A stretch of DNA of 64,000 bases, taken from Hydrogenovibrio sp. 3SP14C1. Lineage in GTDB: Bacteria; Pseudomonadota; Gammaproteobacteria; Thiomicrospirales; Thiomicrospiraceae. The stretch spans positions 62,001 through 126,000 of the forward strand of contig NZ_JARTLM010000007.1 in the NCBI RefSeq assembly GCF_029625905.1. The letters run 5' to 3'. Position 1 is the stretch's first letter; each line of letters starts with the position of its first letter. Shown here piece by piece: positions 28,428-40,637 of the stretch. The notes under the pieces are model-generated. The model worked only from the letters and a program-made list of their open reading frames with translations. It searched no databases and was not told the DNA's origin. The position numbers and the translations under genes are program-made.

Positions 28428-29480
28428 TCAGACTTTTGTTAATGATTTTTTAAAACGCCAAAACCGTTTCATATGTTTTGAGGTCAAGTGATAGCGCTTT
28501 TGGTTGCCTAAATCAATAAACAAAGAGGTAATTTCTTGCTGTCGTACAGCATTGAGCAGTCCCGAAAACCACGCCTCCTCCAGCTCAAGCAAAAAATCCT
28601 GCCAAGCCTGTTCTGTACTATTTTGTAGTGTTTGATATGGCGGTTCTAAGTGAATCAAATGATGTTTGTTTTGCTTTTTATCGATCAATTTCGTCCAGGC
28701 CTGGTAGTTTTTCGGCACTTCAAACGACGATGCATTTGTAAGCTGCCCCATGCCTTGTAAATAAGGATGCGCCGACCAGATAACCGCGTTTTCACGAGGT
28801 TGCAGCATATCGGAGGTAATCTGTCCTTCTCCCCATATCCAAATACTGTTTATTTCAGGCCACCCCTTTTCACGACGCGCTTCATTCACTGGGTGAGTAT
28901 AAAATAGCATCTGTACTTCATTCATCATCTGATGCCAATAGGTCGCGGCATTCCCCTGAGGATAAAGTTCATTCACACTCTGATAAGCCGCTTGCGCCAA
29001 TGGAACCGTTTGAATATCAATGGGTTGTGCAACCCGTAGATACCAATCCTGAGACGAGCCATACTCCAATTGCACTCGATCCTGCTCAAAGTGCGCATTA
29101 AAAGAGTCTATCAAAGCTTTAGATTCTTCTTCGGTTATCGCAAGATCTTGTGGCGGAATCAACACTAAGGTATCGCGATCCGGCACCATTTGTAAGGGCT
29201 CCACCCGTAACCAAAACGCACTTGGATCATAATCTGCTATCTGGTTAGCAGCCATGGTTGAAGCCACCGGCAAACTATGAGGTTGATGAAATAAATAACT
29301 CGCTTGTTGATGAAAGGAAGATTTTTTGGCAGAAAACACATCCGCTTTACTTAAAAGTGTTTGCAAATTCGGCAACGACAAGGGTTTTATTAACGCTGAG
29401 CCTTCTTCACTCTGTAGAGGGATTAAGAGCTCTGGTAGCCAGAAGGTAACCGCTTGTCCTGCATTGTCTGATTCTCTCAT
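28428..29480 (-). CDS. Uncharacterised protein in the hom-thrC cluster
   Basis: 350 residues, no signal peptide or membrane helix. It belongs, as far as I recall, to a proteobacterial family (COG4255) that is often found beside threonine-biosynthesis genes and is sometimes labelled as phosphoglycerate-mutase-like, though I see no mutase catalytic motif. Recognisable points are WLPELLIPL near the N-terminus, a middle MNEVQMLFYTHPVNEARREKG segment followed by NSIWIWGEG, and a basic C-terminus. Good AAGGAAAGAGGG site. A terminator separates it from hom. Confidence 0.72.
   Translation of the reverse strand: MRESDNAGQAVTFWLPELLIPLQSEEGSALIKPLSLPNLQTLLSKADVFSAKKSSFHQQASYLFHQPHSLPVASTMAANQIADYDPSAFWLRVEPLQMVPDRDTLVLIPPQDLAITEEESKALIDSFNAHFEQDRVQLEYGSSQDWYLRVAQPIDIQTVPLAQAAYQSVNELYPQGNAATYWHQMMNEVQMLFYTHPVNEARREKGWPEINSIWIWGEGQITSDMLQPRENAVIWSAHPYLQGMGQLTNASSFEVPKNYQAWTKLIDKKQNKHHLIHLEPPYQTLQNSTEQAWQDFLLELEEAWFSGLLNAVRQQEITSLFIDLGNQKRYHLTSKHMKRFWRFKKSLTKV
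28695..28704. repeat. CCAGGCCTGG palindrome inside the hom-thrC cluster gene
   Basis: Exact copy, read as Gln260-Ala261-Trp262 on the minus strand. Confidence 0.9.
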
Positions 29481-29503
29481 CCCTCTTTCCTTTTTTAAGC
29501 GCT

Positions 29504-29527
29504 AAAAAAACCGGGTAAACCCGGCTT
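29504..29527 (-). terminator. Terminator after hom
   Basis: On the minus strand, stem CCGGGT / ACCCGG with a 2-nt loop, followed by seven T. It should stop most transcripts from alaC-hom before the next gene. Confidence 0.85.
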
Positions 29528-29552
29528 TATCGCTATAACGAACGAACAGTCA

Positions 29553-30869
29553 TTAATCCAGCGTATCCATACGAATACGCATGATTTTACCATCGATGGC
29601 TTCTAAGCTTTCCAAAGCCTTAATCGCTTTATTTAAGTCCACTTCCTTCACGGCATTGGTAATCATTACCAATGTCGCATCGTCAGGATTTTGGCTGGAA
29701 GGTTCTTGGTGTAACAATTCGATATTGATTTTATATTCCGCCAAAATCGAGGAAACTTTAGCCAAAACCCCAGCATTGTCCTTCGCAAAACATCTTAAAT
29801 AATAAGCCGTTGTAATTTCGTCAATTTCAACAACTGGCGCTTCTGCTAAATAGTCTTGCGCAAATCCTAACGCTGGCACACGGAAAGCATCTGGCTGGTT
29901 TTCTGCACGAATAATATCAATAATATCTGCAACCACGGCACTTGCCGTTGGACCCGCACCGGCACCAGGCCCATAATACATGGTTGGACCAACATGATCA
30001 CCATTCACCATGACTGCATTCATAACGCCATTTACCTGAGCCAATAACACTGACTGTGGTATAAGCGTCGGATGTACTCTCAGTGAATAACCATTCTCCG
30101 AGCGGCTGGCAATCCCCAAGTGTTTAATTTCAAAGCCTAATTGATTGGCAAACTGAATATCTTCTGCCGTGATTTGACTAATACCTTCGGTATAAACACG
30201 ATCAAATTGAAGTTCAATTCCAAATGCAATTGAAGCCAGAATGGCTAATTTATGTGCCGCATCAATGCCTTCTACATCAAAAGTCGGATCGGCTTCAGCA
30301 TAACCCAACTTTTGCGCAGTTTTTAACACTTCGGCAAAATCTGCTTCAGGCTGTTTCATTTCTGTCAGGATATAATTACCGGTTCCATTAATAATCCCTG
30401 CAACCCATTCAATCTTATTGGCCGACAAACCTTCACGCAGTGCTTTAATAATCGGAATACCACCCGCAACGGCCGCTTCATAGGCAATCATCACTTCATG
30501 CTGTTTGGCCAACTTAAAAAGATCGTTACCATATTCAGCGATAAGTGCCTTATTGGCTGTCACAACATGCTTACCGTTACGAATTGCGGTTTCGATACAG
30601 TCTTTCGCCAGGGTTGTCCCCCCCATCAGCTCAACCACAATATCAATATCAGGGTTATTAACCACATCCATCGGACGGACAGTCATTTGTATCCCGTCAG
30701 TATTGACTGCTCTCTGACGATCTAAATCGCGTACAGCAACCTGTACAACGTCAATGGTTACTTCTCCACCCAATCGTCTTTGGATCTCTGGGAGCGTGGT
30801 TTTCAAAATATTGGCAGTGCCTCCGCCAACGGTTCCAAATCCTAATAATCCTAACTTAACCTGCTTCAC
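29553..30869 (-). CDS. hom: Homoserine dehydrogenase
   Basis: 438 residues from a GTG start with GGAGTTGTA ahead. NAD(P)-binding GLLGFGTVGGG at 8-18, the ELMGGT and ANKALIAEYG stretches of the catalytic domain, GIINGTGNYIL near 160-170, and a C-terminal ACT domain (about 355-430, CFAKDNAGVLAKVSSILAE) that in this family mediates threonine feedback. Converts aspartate semialdehyde to homoserine. Downstream of alaC by 14 bp. Confidence 0.95.
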   Translation of the reverse strand: MKQVKLGLLGFGTVGGGTANILKTTLPEIQRRLGGEVTIDVVQVAVRDLDRQRAVNTDGIQMTVRPMDVVNNPDIDIVVELMGGTTLAKDCIETAIRNGKHVVTANKALIAEYGNDLFKLAKQHEVMIAYEAAVAGGIPIIKALREGLSANKIEWVAGIINGTGNYILTEMKQPEADFAEVLKTAQKLGYAEADPTFDVEGIDAAHKLAILASIAFGIELQFDRVYTEGISQITAEDIQFANQLGFEIKHLGIASRSENGYSLRVHPTLIPQSVLLAQVNGVMNAVMVNGDHVGPTMYYGPGAGAGPTASAVVADIIDIIRAENQPDAFRVPALGFAQDYLAEAPVVEIDEITTAYYLRCFAKDNAGVLAKVSSILAEYKINIELLHQEPSSQNPDDATLVMITNAVKEVDLNKAIKALESLEAIDGKIMRIRMDTLD

Positions 30870-30883
30870 TACAACTCCAACGT

Positions 30884-32074
30884 TTAACCAATCAAACCAT
30901 CTTTACGAAACATATCACGAATGCCACGTATAGCCTGACGGGTTCTGTGTTCATTTTCAATCAAGCCAAAGCGGACATAGTCATCTCCATAATCCCCGAA
31001 TCCAATCCCCGGTGAGACGGCCACTTTAGCATCTGTTAACAATTTTTTAGAGAACTCCAACGACCCCATTTCACGATAAGCTTCTGGAATCGGAGCCCAG
31101 ACAAACATGGTTGCCTTAGGCGGTTCAACTTCCCACCCAATGCTGTTCAGCCCTTGGCATAAAACATCACGACGTACTTTATACATGTCGCAAATTTCTT
31201 GCACACAGTCTTGTGGCCCTTCTAAGGCTGCAATGGCTGCCACCTGAATCGGCGTAAAGGTTCCATAATCTAAATAAGATTTCATTCGCTTCAACGCGTG
31301 AACCAACGTAGGGTTCCCCACCATAAAGCCAACCCGCCAACCCGGCATGTTATAACTTTTTGACAAGGTGAAAAACTCCACTGCAATATCTTTTGCCCCT
31401 TCCACTTCTAAGATGGACGGTGCTTTGTAGCCATCAAAAACGATGTCGGCATAAGCCAAATCATGGATGACCCAAATATCATGTTCTTTCGCAATTGCGA
31501 CCACTTTTTCGAAGAATTCTAACTCAACCGTTTGCGTGGTTGGGTTACCCGGGAAGTTTAAAACCAACATTTTAGGCGTTGGCCAAGATTCTTTAATCGC
31601 CTTTTCCAGTTCATCAAAGAAATCCACATCGGGTGTCATACGAACATGACGAATATCTGCCCCTGCAATCACAAATCCATAAGGGTGGATGGGATAAGCT
31701 GGGTTTGGGACCAAAACAGTATCCCCTTTCTCCACTGTTGCCAAAGCTAGGTGTGCTAACCCTTCTTTTGAACCAATAGTAACGACCGCTTCAGTATCCT
31801 TATCCAAATCAACGTCATATCGGTTTTTATACCAGTTACAAATAGCTTTACGTAAACGAGGAATCCCTTGTGAAACAGAATAACGATGCGTTCCTTCACG
31901 CTGAACAACTTCGATTAATTTGTCGACAATATGCTTTGGTGTATCTTGGTCTGGATTCCCCATTCCAAAATCGATGATGTCTTCACCCCGACGTCGGGCT
32001 TCTGCTTTTAATTCGCCTACAATGTTGAATACATAGGGAGGGAGCCGCTTAATTCTTTGAAAGTCGCCAGTCAC
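30884..32074 (-). CDS. alaC: Alanine-type aminotransferase (AlaC family)
   Basis: 396 residues from a GTG start with AAGGTT ahead. Class I/II fold; PLP Lys in [13 protein letters not shown] near 245-257, Asp in [10 protein letters not shown], Arg near the C-terminus ([20 protein letters not shown]). The [39 protein letters not shown] opening is typical of AlaC, a glutamate-pyruvate aminotransferase. It commonly precedes hom in proteobacteria. Confidence 0.88.
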   Translation of the reverse strand: MTGDFQRIKRLPPYVFNIVGELKAEARRRGEDIIDFGMGNPDQDTPKHIVDKLIEVVQREGTHRYSVSQGIPRLRKAICNWYKNRYDVDLDKDTEAVVTIGSKEGLAHLALATVEKGDTVLVPNPAYPIHPYGFVIAGADIRHVRMTPDVDFFDELEKAIKESWPTPKMLVLNFPGNPTTQTVELEFFEKVVAIAKEHDIWVIHDLAYADIVFDGYKAPSILEVEGAKDIAVEFFTLSKSYNMPGWRVGFMVGNPTLVHALKRMKSYLDYGTFTPIQVAAIAALEGPQDCVQEICDMYKVRRDVLCQGLNSIGWEVEPPKATMFVWAPIPEAYREMGSLEFSKKLLTDAKVAVSPGIGFGDYGDDYVRFGLIENEHRTRQAIRGIRDMFRKDGLIG

Positions 32075-32392
32075 TTATTTATAACCTTTAAATTGTTCTG
32101 TTACGGAGCTTTAGCTCAGAGCGTTTGATTTATTTAATCTGTTTTTTGGAACGAAAAAACCCCAAAACCGCTTTTTTATTGTTAAAACGAGCGTATTTTA
32201 TTCAGATTGAATTGATCAATTCGAAACCTCGACATTAAACTTCTCACTAAATATTTTTAACCGAAGTTCAAGGCTCCAAGAGCAGAAAGTGTGTTGAGAT
32301 TTTAATCTGTTAATGATACAGAAACATTTTTTTTCGTCAATTGAAATGTACGATATAATCACGCTAAAACGTGGTTAAAAGAGAGCGAATAA
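32075..32392. other. 318-bp divergent intergenic region
   Basis: Separates alaC (minus) from the Mth938-like gene (plus). A perfect -10 TATAAT is at 32354-32359, about 34 bp before the plus-strand ATG, but without a good -35. An imperfect GAGC/GCTC hairpin lies near 32105-32117 on the alaC leader side. No leader peptide rich in threonine or isoleucine codons, no riboswitch and no RNA gene were recognised. Confidence 0.5.
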
Positions 32393-32773
32393 ATGAAATT
32401 TACCGAACATAGAGATTCAAATGTTCTCTCAGTGAAAAAATATCAACCAGGCCTGGTTAAAATTAATGATATCGATGTTCATTCAAGTTGTTTTTTAAAT
32501 CAAACCGAATTAAAAACTGACTGGCCTTGTCATGACATTTCAGAGTTAAACATACGTCACCTAGACCAACTTTTAGAACTGTCACCTGAAGTGATTATTT
32601 TAGGAACAGGTGAACAACAAACTTTTCCAGCACCAAAATTATTTGCCTACTGCGCTCAAAAAGGAATTGGGCTTGAAGTAATGGATAATGCGGCAGCCTG
32701 CCGGACTTACAATGTTTTGACCACCGAAGACCGTGAAGTTGTATTGGCATTGATTTTACCGGAAGCAACCTAA
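32393..32773 (+). CDS. Mth938-like domain (DUF498) protein
   Basis: 126 residues. Family features: the YQPGLVKIND segment, LELSPEVIILGTGEQQTFP near 64-82, and a MDNAAACRTYNVLTTEDREVVLALI end. Proteins of this fold include mitochondrial NDUFAF3 and bacterial relatives; bacterial role unknown. It converges on nlpD. A palindrome copy encodes Pro19-Gly20-Leu21. Confidence 0.85.
   Translation: MKFTEHRDSNVLSVKKYQPGLVKINDIDVHSSCFLNQTELKTDWPCHDISELNIRHLDQLLELSPEVIILGTGEQQTFPAPKLFAYCAQKGIGLEVMDNAAACRTYNVLTTEDREVVLALILPEAT
32447..32456. repeat. CCAGGCCTGG palindrome inside the Mth938-like gene
   Basis: Exact copy, read as Pro19-Gly20-Leu21. Flanking AA/TT pairs extend it to a 14-bp palindrome (32445-32458). 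Confidence 0.9.
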
Positions 32774-32800
32774 TTAAACTTATATCGATTTGAGTCTACT

Positions 32801-32827
32801 AAAAAGTTATTGCGAAAATAACTTTTT
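32801..32827. terminator. A/T-rich bidirectional hairpin between Mth938-like gene and nlpD
   Basis: Stem of 11 perfect pairs (AAAAAGTTATT / AATAACTTTTT) with a 5-nt loop; overlaps the nlpD stop. Low GC makes it a weaker terminator. Confidence 0.6.
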
Positions 32828-33526
32828 AACATCTATCTTTCGACCACGATAACGCGCCTCCAGATATAACTGAGGTTTCTTCACCGTACCGGTTTGCCCT
32901 AAGGTAGCCACCAGTTGCCGCTTTTCGACTCGCATACCTTCGCGAACCTTTAAGGTTTGGTTGTGAGCATAAACCGTTAAATATTCATTATCGTGTTTAA
33001 TAATGACCATATTGCCATAATGAGCAATGCCGTTGCCGGCATAGACCACATGACCGGCTTCAATAGCATAGACATTTTCACCAGGCTTGCCATAAATAAC
33101 CAGCCCATTAATGCCCGCACGATCCGGTACATACTCATATTTCAATTTGGTTTTAACAGGCCAGGAAAATACGGTCGCGTGTTTTTTTGAAGGCGCACTC
33201 GCTTGCTGTGAACGTGACTTACCAGATGGAATGATTAACTCTTGCTTGATAAAAAGACGGTATGGCGGTACAAGGTCATTACGATCTGCCAATTGATACA
33301 TATTGACATGACATCGTTGGGCGACAATGCTTAAGGTATCACCACTTTTGACAACGTAAGGATTTGTACATCCTCTGCTTGAATTTGATGAAGAAGTATA
33401 AGGGCGACTACTTTCATCAAAATACCTATCGCCATCATCCCAACCACGGTATTTTGCCGGCGCACAGCCTGACAAAATCAAAAGAAATTCAATCAATAAA
33501 CTAATTGCGATGAGTTTTCTTATCAT
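32807..33526 (-). CDS. nlpD: NlpD-type LysM/LytM lipoprotein
   Basis: 239 residues. A lipoprotein signal ends in LSGC (Cys21). A LysM domain (about 60-105, YVVKSGDTLSIVAQRC) and a degenerate LytM (M23) domain (about 135-237, GHVVYAGNGIAHYGNMVIIKH) follow. The zinc-binding His of active LytM enzymes are replaced (QLYLEARY in place of LHFE-type), as in NlpD, which activates amidase AmiC at the division site rather than cutting wall itself. Part of surE-pcm-yqaA-nlpD. No rpoS follows. Confidence 0.85.
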   Translation of the reverse strand: MIRKLIAISLLIEFLLILSGCAPAKYRGWDDGDRYFDESSRPYTSSSNSSRGCTNPYVVKSGDTLSIVAQRCHVNMYQLADRNDLVPPYRLFIKQELIIPSGKSRSQQASAPSKKHATVFSWPVKTKLKYEYVPDRAGINGLVIYGKPGENVYAIEAGHVVYAGNGIAHYGNMVIIKHDNEYLTVYAHNQTLKVREGMRVEKRQLVATLGQTGTVKKPQLYLEARYRGRKIDVKKLFSQ

Positions 33527-33545
33527 GAGTTACGTTTTTTAACCG

Positions 33546-34124
33546 TTACAATTGTTTTAACGCCAAATAAGCGACTATTAGAGCAATAATACCATAGCCA
33601 ATCCAGTCTACTGATTGACGAATCCTTGATTCATAACGCTCACCGCCTATTTTCATCAATGCGGCAACCAAGAAGAATCGAGCACCCCGCCCAATAAAAG
33701 ACGCCACCAAAAATGGCAAAAATGCCATACTGGTCGCGCCCGCAGAAATTGTAAAAAGTTTATAAGGAATCGGACTGAAACCGGCTAAAAAGACGATCCA
33801 AACACCATATTCCGCAAAAAAACCTTCAATGGTATTGTATTTATCAACATAATTTAATGATTCAATGATAGGCCAAATTGCATCTAAAAGCCAATACCCA
33901 ATGGCATACCCGAAAATGCCACCCATTAATGACATGATGGTCGCAATCCATGCAAAATAATAGGCGCGTTTAGGCTGAGCCAAGCTCATTGGAATCAGCA
34001 TCACATCAGGAGGAATTGGAAAAAAAGAGGCCTCAGTAAAGCTCATACCCCCCAAATACCAAGTCGCCTTAGGATGTTTTGACCAAAGCAATGCTCGATC
34101 ATAAAGAGCGGTAAAAATTTTCAT
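33546..34124 (-). CDS. yqaA: YqaA family (SNARE-associated/DedA-like) membrane protein
   Basis: 192 residues, four to five helices. The family motifs FIPIPPDVMLIPMSLA-like FFPIPPDVMLIPMSLAQP near 31-48 and FSPIPYKLFTISAG near 115-128 are seen; members of the DedA superfamily may move lipids or maintain membrane potential. GGAAAG precedes the ATG. Its insertion between pcm and nlpD is common in this part of the gammaproteobacteria. Confidence 0.85.
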   Translation of the reverse strand: MKIFTALYDRALLWSKHPKATWYLGGMSFTEASFFPIPPDVMLIPMSLAQPKRAYYFAWIATIMSLMGGIFGYAIGYWLLDAIWPIIESLNYVDKYNTIEGFFAEYGVWIVFLAGFSPIPYKLFTISAGATSMAFLPFLVASFIGRGARFFLVAALMKIGGERYESRIRQSVDWIGYGIIALIVAYLALKQL

Positions 34125-34147
34125 TCAATCATCTTTCCATTGTTTAA

Positions 34148-34846
34148 TTAAGACTCAATGCCTTTCAGCATTGGAACAAACATCACCTCGCCTAAACATT
34201 CCTCTTTATAACCGGTTGAGGTTTTGATATATCCATAAAGAAGTTGTTCTTCTGAGCCAATCGGCATAACAAGGCGACCATTATCAACCAATTGGTCAAA
34301 TAATTCTTCAGGAACCGTCTCAGGAGAAGCGGCAGATAATATGCCATCGAAAGGGGCGTAAGAAGGCAGCCCCCAATAACCATCTGCTAGAGAAAACATA
34401 ACATTTAGCAGTTCTAGCTTTTGTAAAACTTGTTCTGCTCTGAGCAATAGCGGTTCAATTCGCTCAATGGTATATACCTGTTTAGCCAATAAAGCCAAAA
34501 TAGCAGCCTGATAGCCTGAGCCTGTCCCAATATCCAACACCTTATCTAAAGGTCCTTTGGCATTCAGCCAAGATGACATTTTAGCAACGACCCAAGGTTG
34601 AGAAATGGTCTGGGAATACCCAATCGGTAAGGCGGTATCTTCATAAGCTCGGCTGGCCATAGCTTCATCTAAAAATAAATGCCGTGGGGTCACTCGTACA
34701 GCATTAAGTACGTCCGGATCAGAAATGCCCAAAAAGATGAGTCTCTCAACCAAACGATTTCGTGTCCGTTGAGAAGTCATCCCGACACCCTGATTTTCTT
34801 TAAAAGCTTGATTTGGGTAATGCACCGCGGTCTGCAAAATACTCAT
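34148..34846 (-). CDS. pcm: Protein-L-isoaspartate O-methyltransferase
   Basis: 232 residues from an ATG overlapping the surE stop (ATGA), which fixes the start. S-adenosylmethionine site VLDIGTGSGYQAAILALL near 100-117 and substrate motif SQTISQPWVVAKM near 78-90 match the family. Repairs isoaspartyl residues in ageing proteins. Coupled to surE as in E. coli. Confidence 0.93.
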   Translation of the reverse strand: MSILQTAVHYPNQAFKENQGVGMTSQRTRNRLVERLIFLGISDPDVLNAVRVTPRHLFLDEAMASRAYEDTALPIGYSQTISQPWVVAKMSSWLNAKGPLDKVLDIGTGSGYQAAILALLAKQVYTIERIEPLLLRAEQVLQKLELLNVMFSLADGYWGLPSYAPFDGILSAASPETVPEELFDQLVDNGRLVMPIGSEEQLLYGYIKTSTGYKEECLGEVMFVPMLKGIES

Positions 34847-35598
34847 AGTGCTTTATTCTCAAACCAGCCTTTTAATGTGGCTTGCATTTCATAATGCGTC
34901 AAATCAATTTTTAAAGGGGTCACTGAAGCATAACCGTTTTCGACGGCATAAAAATCAGTTCCCTCTGAAGCATCTTCAGCTTGACCTGCAGGACCAACCC
35001 AATATATTTGATTACCTCTAGGATCCTGAGTAGTAACAACCTTTTCTGAACAGTGTCGTTTTCCTAACCGAGTGATTTGAATCCCTTTTAATAACGAATA
35101 AGGAATATCGGGAACATTGATGTTTAAAATCGTTGAGCTATCCAAAGGCAGTTCATGAAAATCTTTGAACAACTCCAACATGACTTGGCTAGCCGTTTCA
35201 AAGTGTTGATCACCACAAAGCGAGATCGCAACTGAAGGTTTACCCAAAAACCGCCCTTCTGTTGCGGCAGCTACTGTACCGGAATAAAGAACATCATCCC
35301 CCATATTGGCGCCGGCATTAATACCAGAAAAGACCATATCAGGTTGAAAATCCATAGCACCGTTAATGCCTAAGTGAACACAATCAGTCGGCGTTCCATT
35401 CACACTGTAGATGTCGTCGCCATGGTTCGTAATACGTAATGGTTCCATTAAAGTCAAAGAATTGCTGGCAGCACTTCGGTTTCGATCTGGAGCAATTAAT
35501 CTCAACTCTGAGTGAAGATTAAGCTCTTTTAAACAGGTCCATAAAGCTTGAATCCCTGGCGCTTTATAGCCATCGTCATTGGATAATAAGATTTTCAT
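34843..35598 (-). CDS. surE: 5'/3'-nucleotidase SurE
   Basis: 251 residues, family length. Metal site at the very N-terminus, MKILLSNDDGYKAPGI (Asp8-Asp9), and conserved NRSAASNSLT and SGINAGANMGDDVLYSGTVAAA. Hydrolyses nucleoside monophosphates. Divergent from the Smr gene across 57 bp. Confidence 0.93.
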   Translation of the reverse strand: MKILLSNDDGYKAPGIQALWTCLKELNLHSELRLIAPDRNRSAASNSLTLMEPLRITNHGDDIYSVNGTPTDCVHLGINGAMDFQPDMVFSGINAGANMGDDVLYSGTVAAATEGRFLGKPSVAISLCGDQHFETASQVMLELFKDFHELPLDSSTILNINVPDIPYSLLKGIQITRLGKRHCSEKVVTTQDPRGNQIYWVGPAGQAEDASEGTDFYAVENGYASVTPLKIDLTHYEMQATLKGWFENKAL

Positions 35599-35655
35599 AT
35601 AGTTTCTTAGTTAGGGTAGAATATTTTATTTGTTTTATGATTTAACAATTATAGT

Positions 35656-36210
35656 ATGTCTAATATTTCAGATGAAGATAAATCCTTATTTGCTGAAGCC
35701 GTTCAAGGTGTGCAAAAACTTAGTCAAGACAAGCAAGTTGTTACGCATCAACCTCCATCAATCAAAGCTAAAAAGCGTTATCATCCGCCAAAGAACGATA
35801 ATGTTTCGTTCGTTTATCCAAAAAAAATAGAACAGTTTTCACAGGTTACAGCTTATGAAAGCTTAACATACCAGCAACCCAGTGTGCACGCACAGGACAT
35901 GAAGCGACTAAAGAACGGAAAGTTTCATACTCATTGGCAGCTAGATTTACATGGCTACACTGAACTTCAAGCGGATAAAATTCTGAAAGAATTTTTAATT
36001 GATGCAATACAACAACAGGCACGTTACCTTATTATTGTTCATGGAAAAGGTTACAATTCGAAAACAGACTTTCCTGTCTTAAAAAATCTAGTCAATCAAA
36101 GACTCCCACAAATTCCTCAAGTACTCGCCTACTGTAGCGCACAACCTAAAGATGGTGGAACAGGAGCAGTTTATGTCTTTTTAAAAAAAGAAAATCTGAC
36201 GTCAAAATAA
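35656..36210 (+). CDS. Smr-domain protein
   Basis: 184 residues: an unstructured charged N-terminus (about 1-95) and a C-terminal Smr domain with LDLHGYT near 96-102, VHGKGYNS and the GGTGAVYV end. The DLHG and HGKG motifs suit the endonuclease branch (SmrA/SmrB), which in E. coli cuts mRNA at collided ribosomes (SmrB). I cannot separate SmrA from SmrB. No clear ribosome binding site before the ATG. Confidence 0.85.
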   Translation: MSNISDEDKSLFAEAVQGVQKLSQDKQVVTHQPPSIKAKKRYHPPKNDNVSFVYPKKIEQFSQVTAYESLTYQQPSVHAQDMKRLKNGKFHTHWQLDLHGYTELQADKILKEFLIDAIQQQARYLIIVHGKGYNSKTDFPVLKNLVNQRLPQIPQVLAYCSAQPKDGGTGAVYVFLKKENLTSK

Positions 36211-36240
36211 TCAAACGGTTTTCTAAAAAACGACAAAACG

Positions 36241-36561
36241 TTAGGGTGACTCGGAAGATGTTTTTAAATCACTCGAATGAGTGTCTTTCGGTAATTCGAT
36301 CACTTTAACAAACGCTTCGTCTTTAGCAATCATACCTAACTTTTGTCTTGCAATCGTTTCAATCGCTTTGGTACTCGATTGTAAATCTTGTACTTCTTTT
36401 CTTAGCAGGACATTATTGTTTTCTAAGGTATCAATCTTGAGATGAAGCTTATCTAGCTTATCTTGCAAGGAAAGCAATTCGCCTACACCTCCATCAGAAG
36501 ACAATAAGCGAATTTGTAAAACAAGAATAACAACGGCGAGAACAATATAAATTGCTTTCAC
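36241..36561 (-). CDS. ftsB: Cell division protein FtsB
   Basis: 106 residues from a GTG start with AAGGGTAGTGGT ahead. A single N-terminal helix (about 3-20), then a leucine-zipper coiled coil (about 30-70), the FtsB layout. It bridges FtsL and FtsQ in the divisome. Fourteen bases downstream of eno, the usual gammaproteobacterial pairing. Confidence 0.88.
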   Translation of the reverse strand: MKAIYIVLAVVILVLQIRLLSSDGGVGELLSLQDKLDKLHLKIDTLENNNVLLRKEVQDLQSSTKAIETIARQKLGMIAKDEAFVKVIELPKDTHSSDLKTSSESP

Positions 36562-36575
36562 ACCACTACCCTTGA

Positions 36576-37868
<1,293 letters not shown>

Positions 37869-37948
37869 CTATTTACTTTTTATTCTAAATTCTTTTAAGT
37901 TTGTTCAGCGAGTTCTCGCCGACTATGTTTTTTTCGCGTGACTAATCA

Positions 37949-37976
37949 ATCTTATTTTAATAAATGAGTATGGCAA
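37949..37976 (-). promoter_or_regulatory. Candidate promoter of eno-ftsB
   Basis: On the minus strand TTGCCA, 16 bp, TAAGAT. A GCGAGAACTCGC hairpin lies in the predicted leader (37909-37920). Confidence 0.4.
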
Positions 37977-38018
37977 AATAATGACAAATAAAAGGCCATT
38001 CGTTTACCCATTTCTTTT

Positions 38019-38852
38019 TTAAGATTGATCTTCAATGAAACCGTGTTTTTTTACCACGTCATCTAATTCTTTCATTGTTTCCAGCAAAGGCTTTAAACGA
38101 GCGATAGGCCACATATTTGGGCCATCAGACAATGCATTTTCAGGATCAGGGTGGGTTTCCATGAACACACCTGAAATCCCGGCAGCGATTGCAGCTCGTG
38201 CTAAAACAGGGACCATTTCTCTTTGTCCACCAGAAGTAGTTCCCTGCCCACCTGGTTGCTGAACAGAATGCGTTGCATCAAACACAACAGGACAACCAGT
38301 CTGTCTCATTGAGGCTAACCCTCTCATGTCTGAAATCAAGGTGTTATAACCGAAAGAAGTGCCTCGGTCACACACCATAATTTGATCGTTACCAACTTCG
38401 CGTGCTTTTGCAACCACTTGATCCATATCCCAAGGCGCTTGAAACTGTCCTTTTTTGATATTGACTGGTAACCCTTGCTTACATACATTCTGAATAAAGT
38501 TGGTTTGGCGCACTAAAAATGCAGGTGTCTGCATCACATCAACCACAGAAGCGACTTCATCTAAAGGTGTATCTTCGTGTACATCTGTTAGAACTGAAAC
38601 CCCAACTTCATCTTTCACTTTTTGCAAAATTCTCAAACCTTCTTCAACACCCAGCCCTCTAAAGCTTTTAGTTGAAGATCGATTCGCTTTATCATAAGAA
38701 GACTTATAGATAAATGGAATCCCTAGTTCATCGGTTAATTCTTTTAACTGGCCGGCTGTATCAATAGCAAGCTGTTCAGACTCAATGACACAAGGTCCTG
38801 CAATTAAAAATAGAGGCTGGTCAATCCCAACGTCAAATCCGCATAAATTCAT
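38019..38852 (-). CDS. kdsA: 3-deoxy-D-manno-octulosonate-8-phosphate synthase
   Basis: 277 residues. Signature segments [27 protein letters not shown] and [11 protein letters not shown] near the middle, and the metal-site-related [18 protein letters not shown]. Condenses arabinose-5-phosphate with phosphoenolpyruvate to supply Kdo for lipopolysaccharide. Follows pyrG by 15 bp; pyrG-kdsA-eno order is typical. Confidence 0.96.
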   Translation of the reverse strand: MNLCGFDVGIDQPLFLIAGPCVIESEQLAIDTAGQLKELTDELGIPFIYKSSYDKANRSSTKSFRGLGVEEGLRILQKVKDEVGVSVLTDVHEDTPLDEVASVVDVMQTPAFLVRQTNFIQNVCKQGLPVNIKKGQFQAPWDMDQVVAKAREVGNDQIMVCDRGTSFGYNTLISDMRGLASMRQTGCPVVFDATHSVQQPGGQGTTSGGQREMVPVLARAAIAAGISGVFMETHPDPENALSDGPNMWPIARLKPLLETMKELDDVVKKHGFIEDQS

Positions 38853-38867
38853 AATACAAAAACCTTC

Positions 38868-40508
<1,641 letters not shown>

Positions 40509-40637
40509 TTAGTTTAGACTTAATTCAGCAAATTGAGAGCTTTGTTTTGAGTAAAGCACCCACCAGAATTGGGTAATAAGAATGGAAGCAAATTATAACG
40601 GATTCTCAAGGGTTCAGCAATCTTTCATTACAGTTTA

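Noticed and set aside
34021..34060. GAGGCCTC palindrome
   Set aside because: Shares AGGCCT but lacks the outer CC/GG; single occurrence, not counted in the repeat family.
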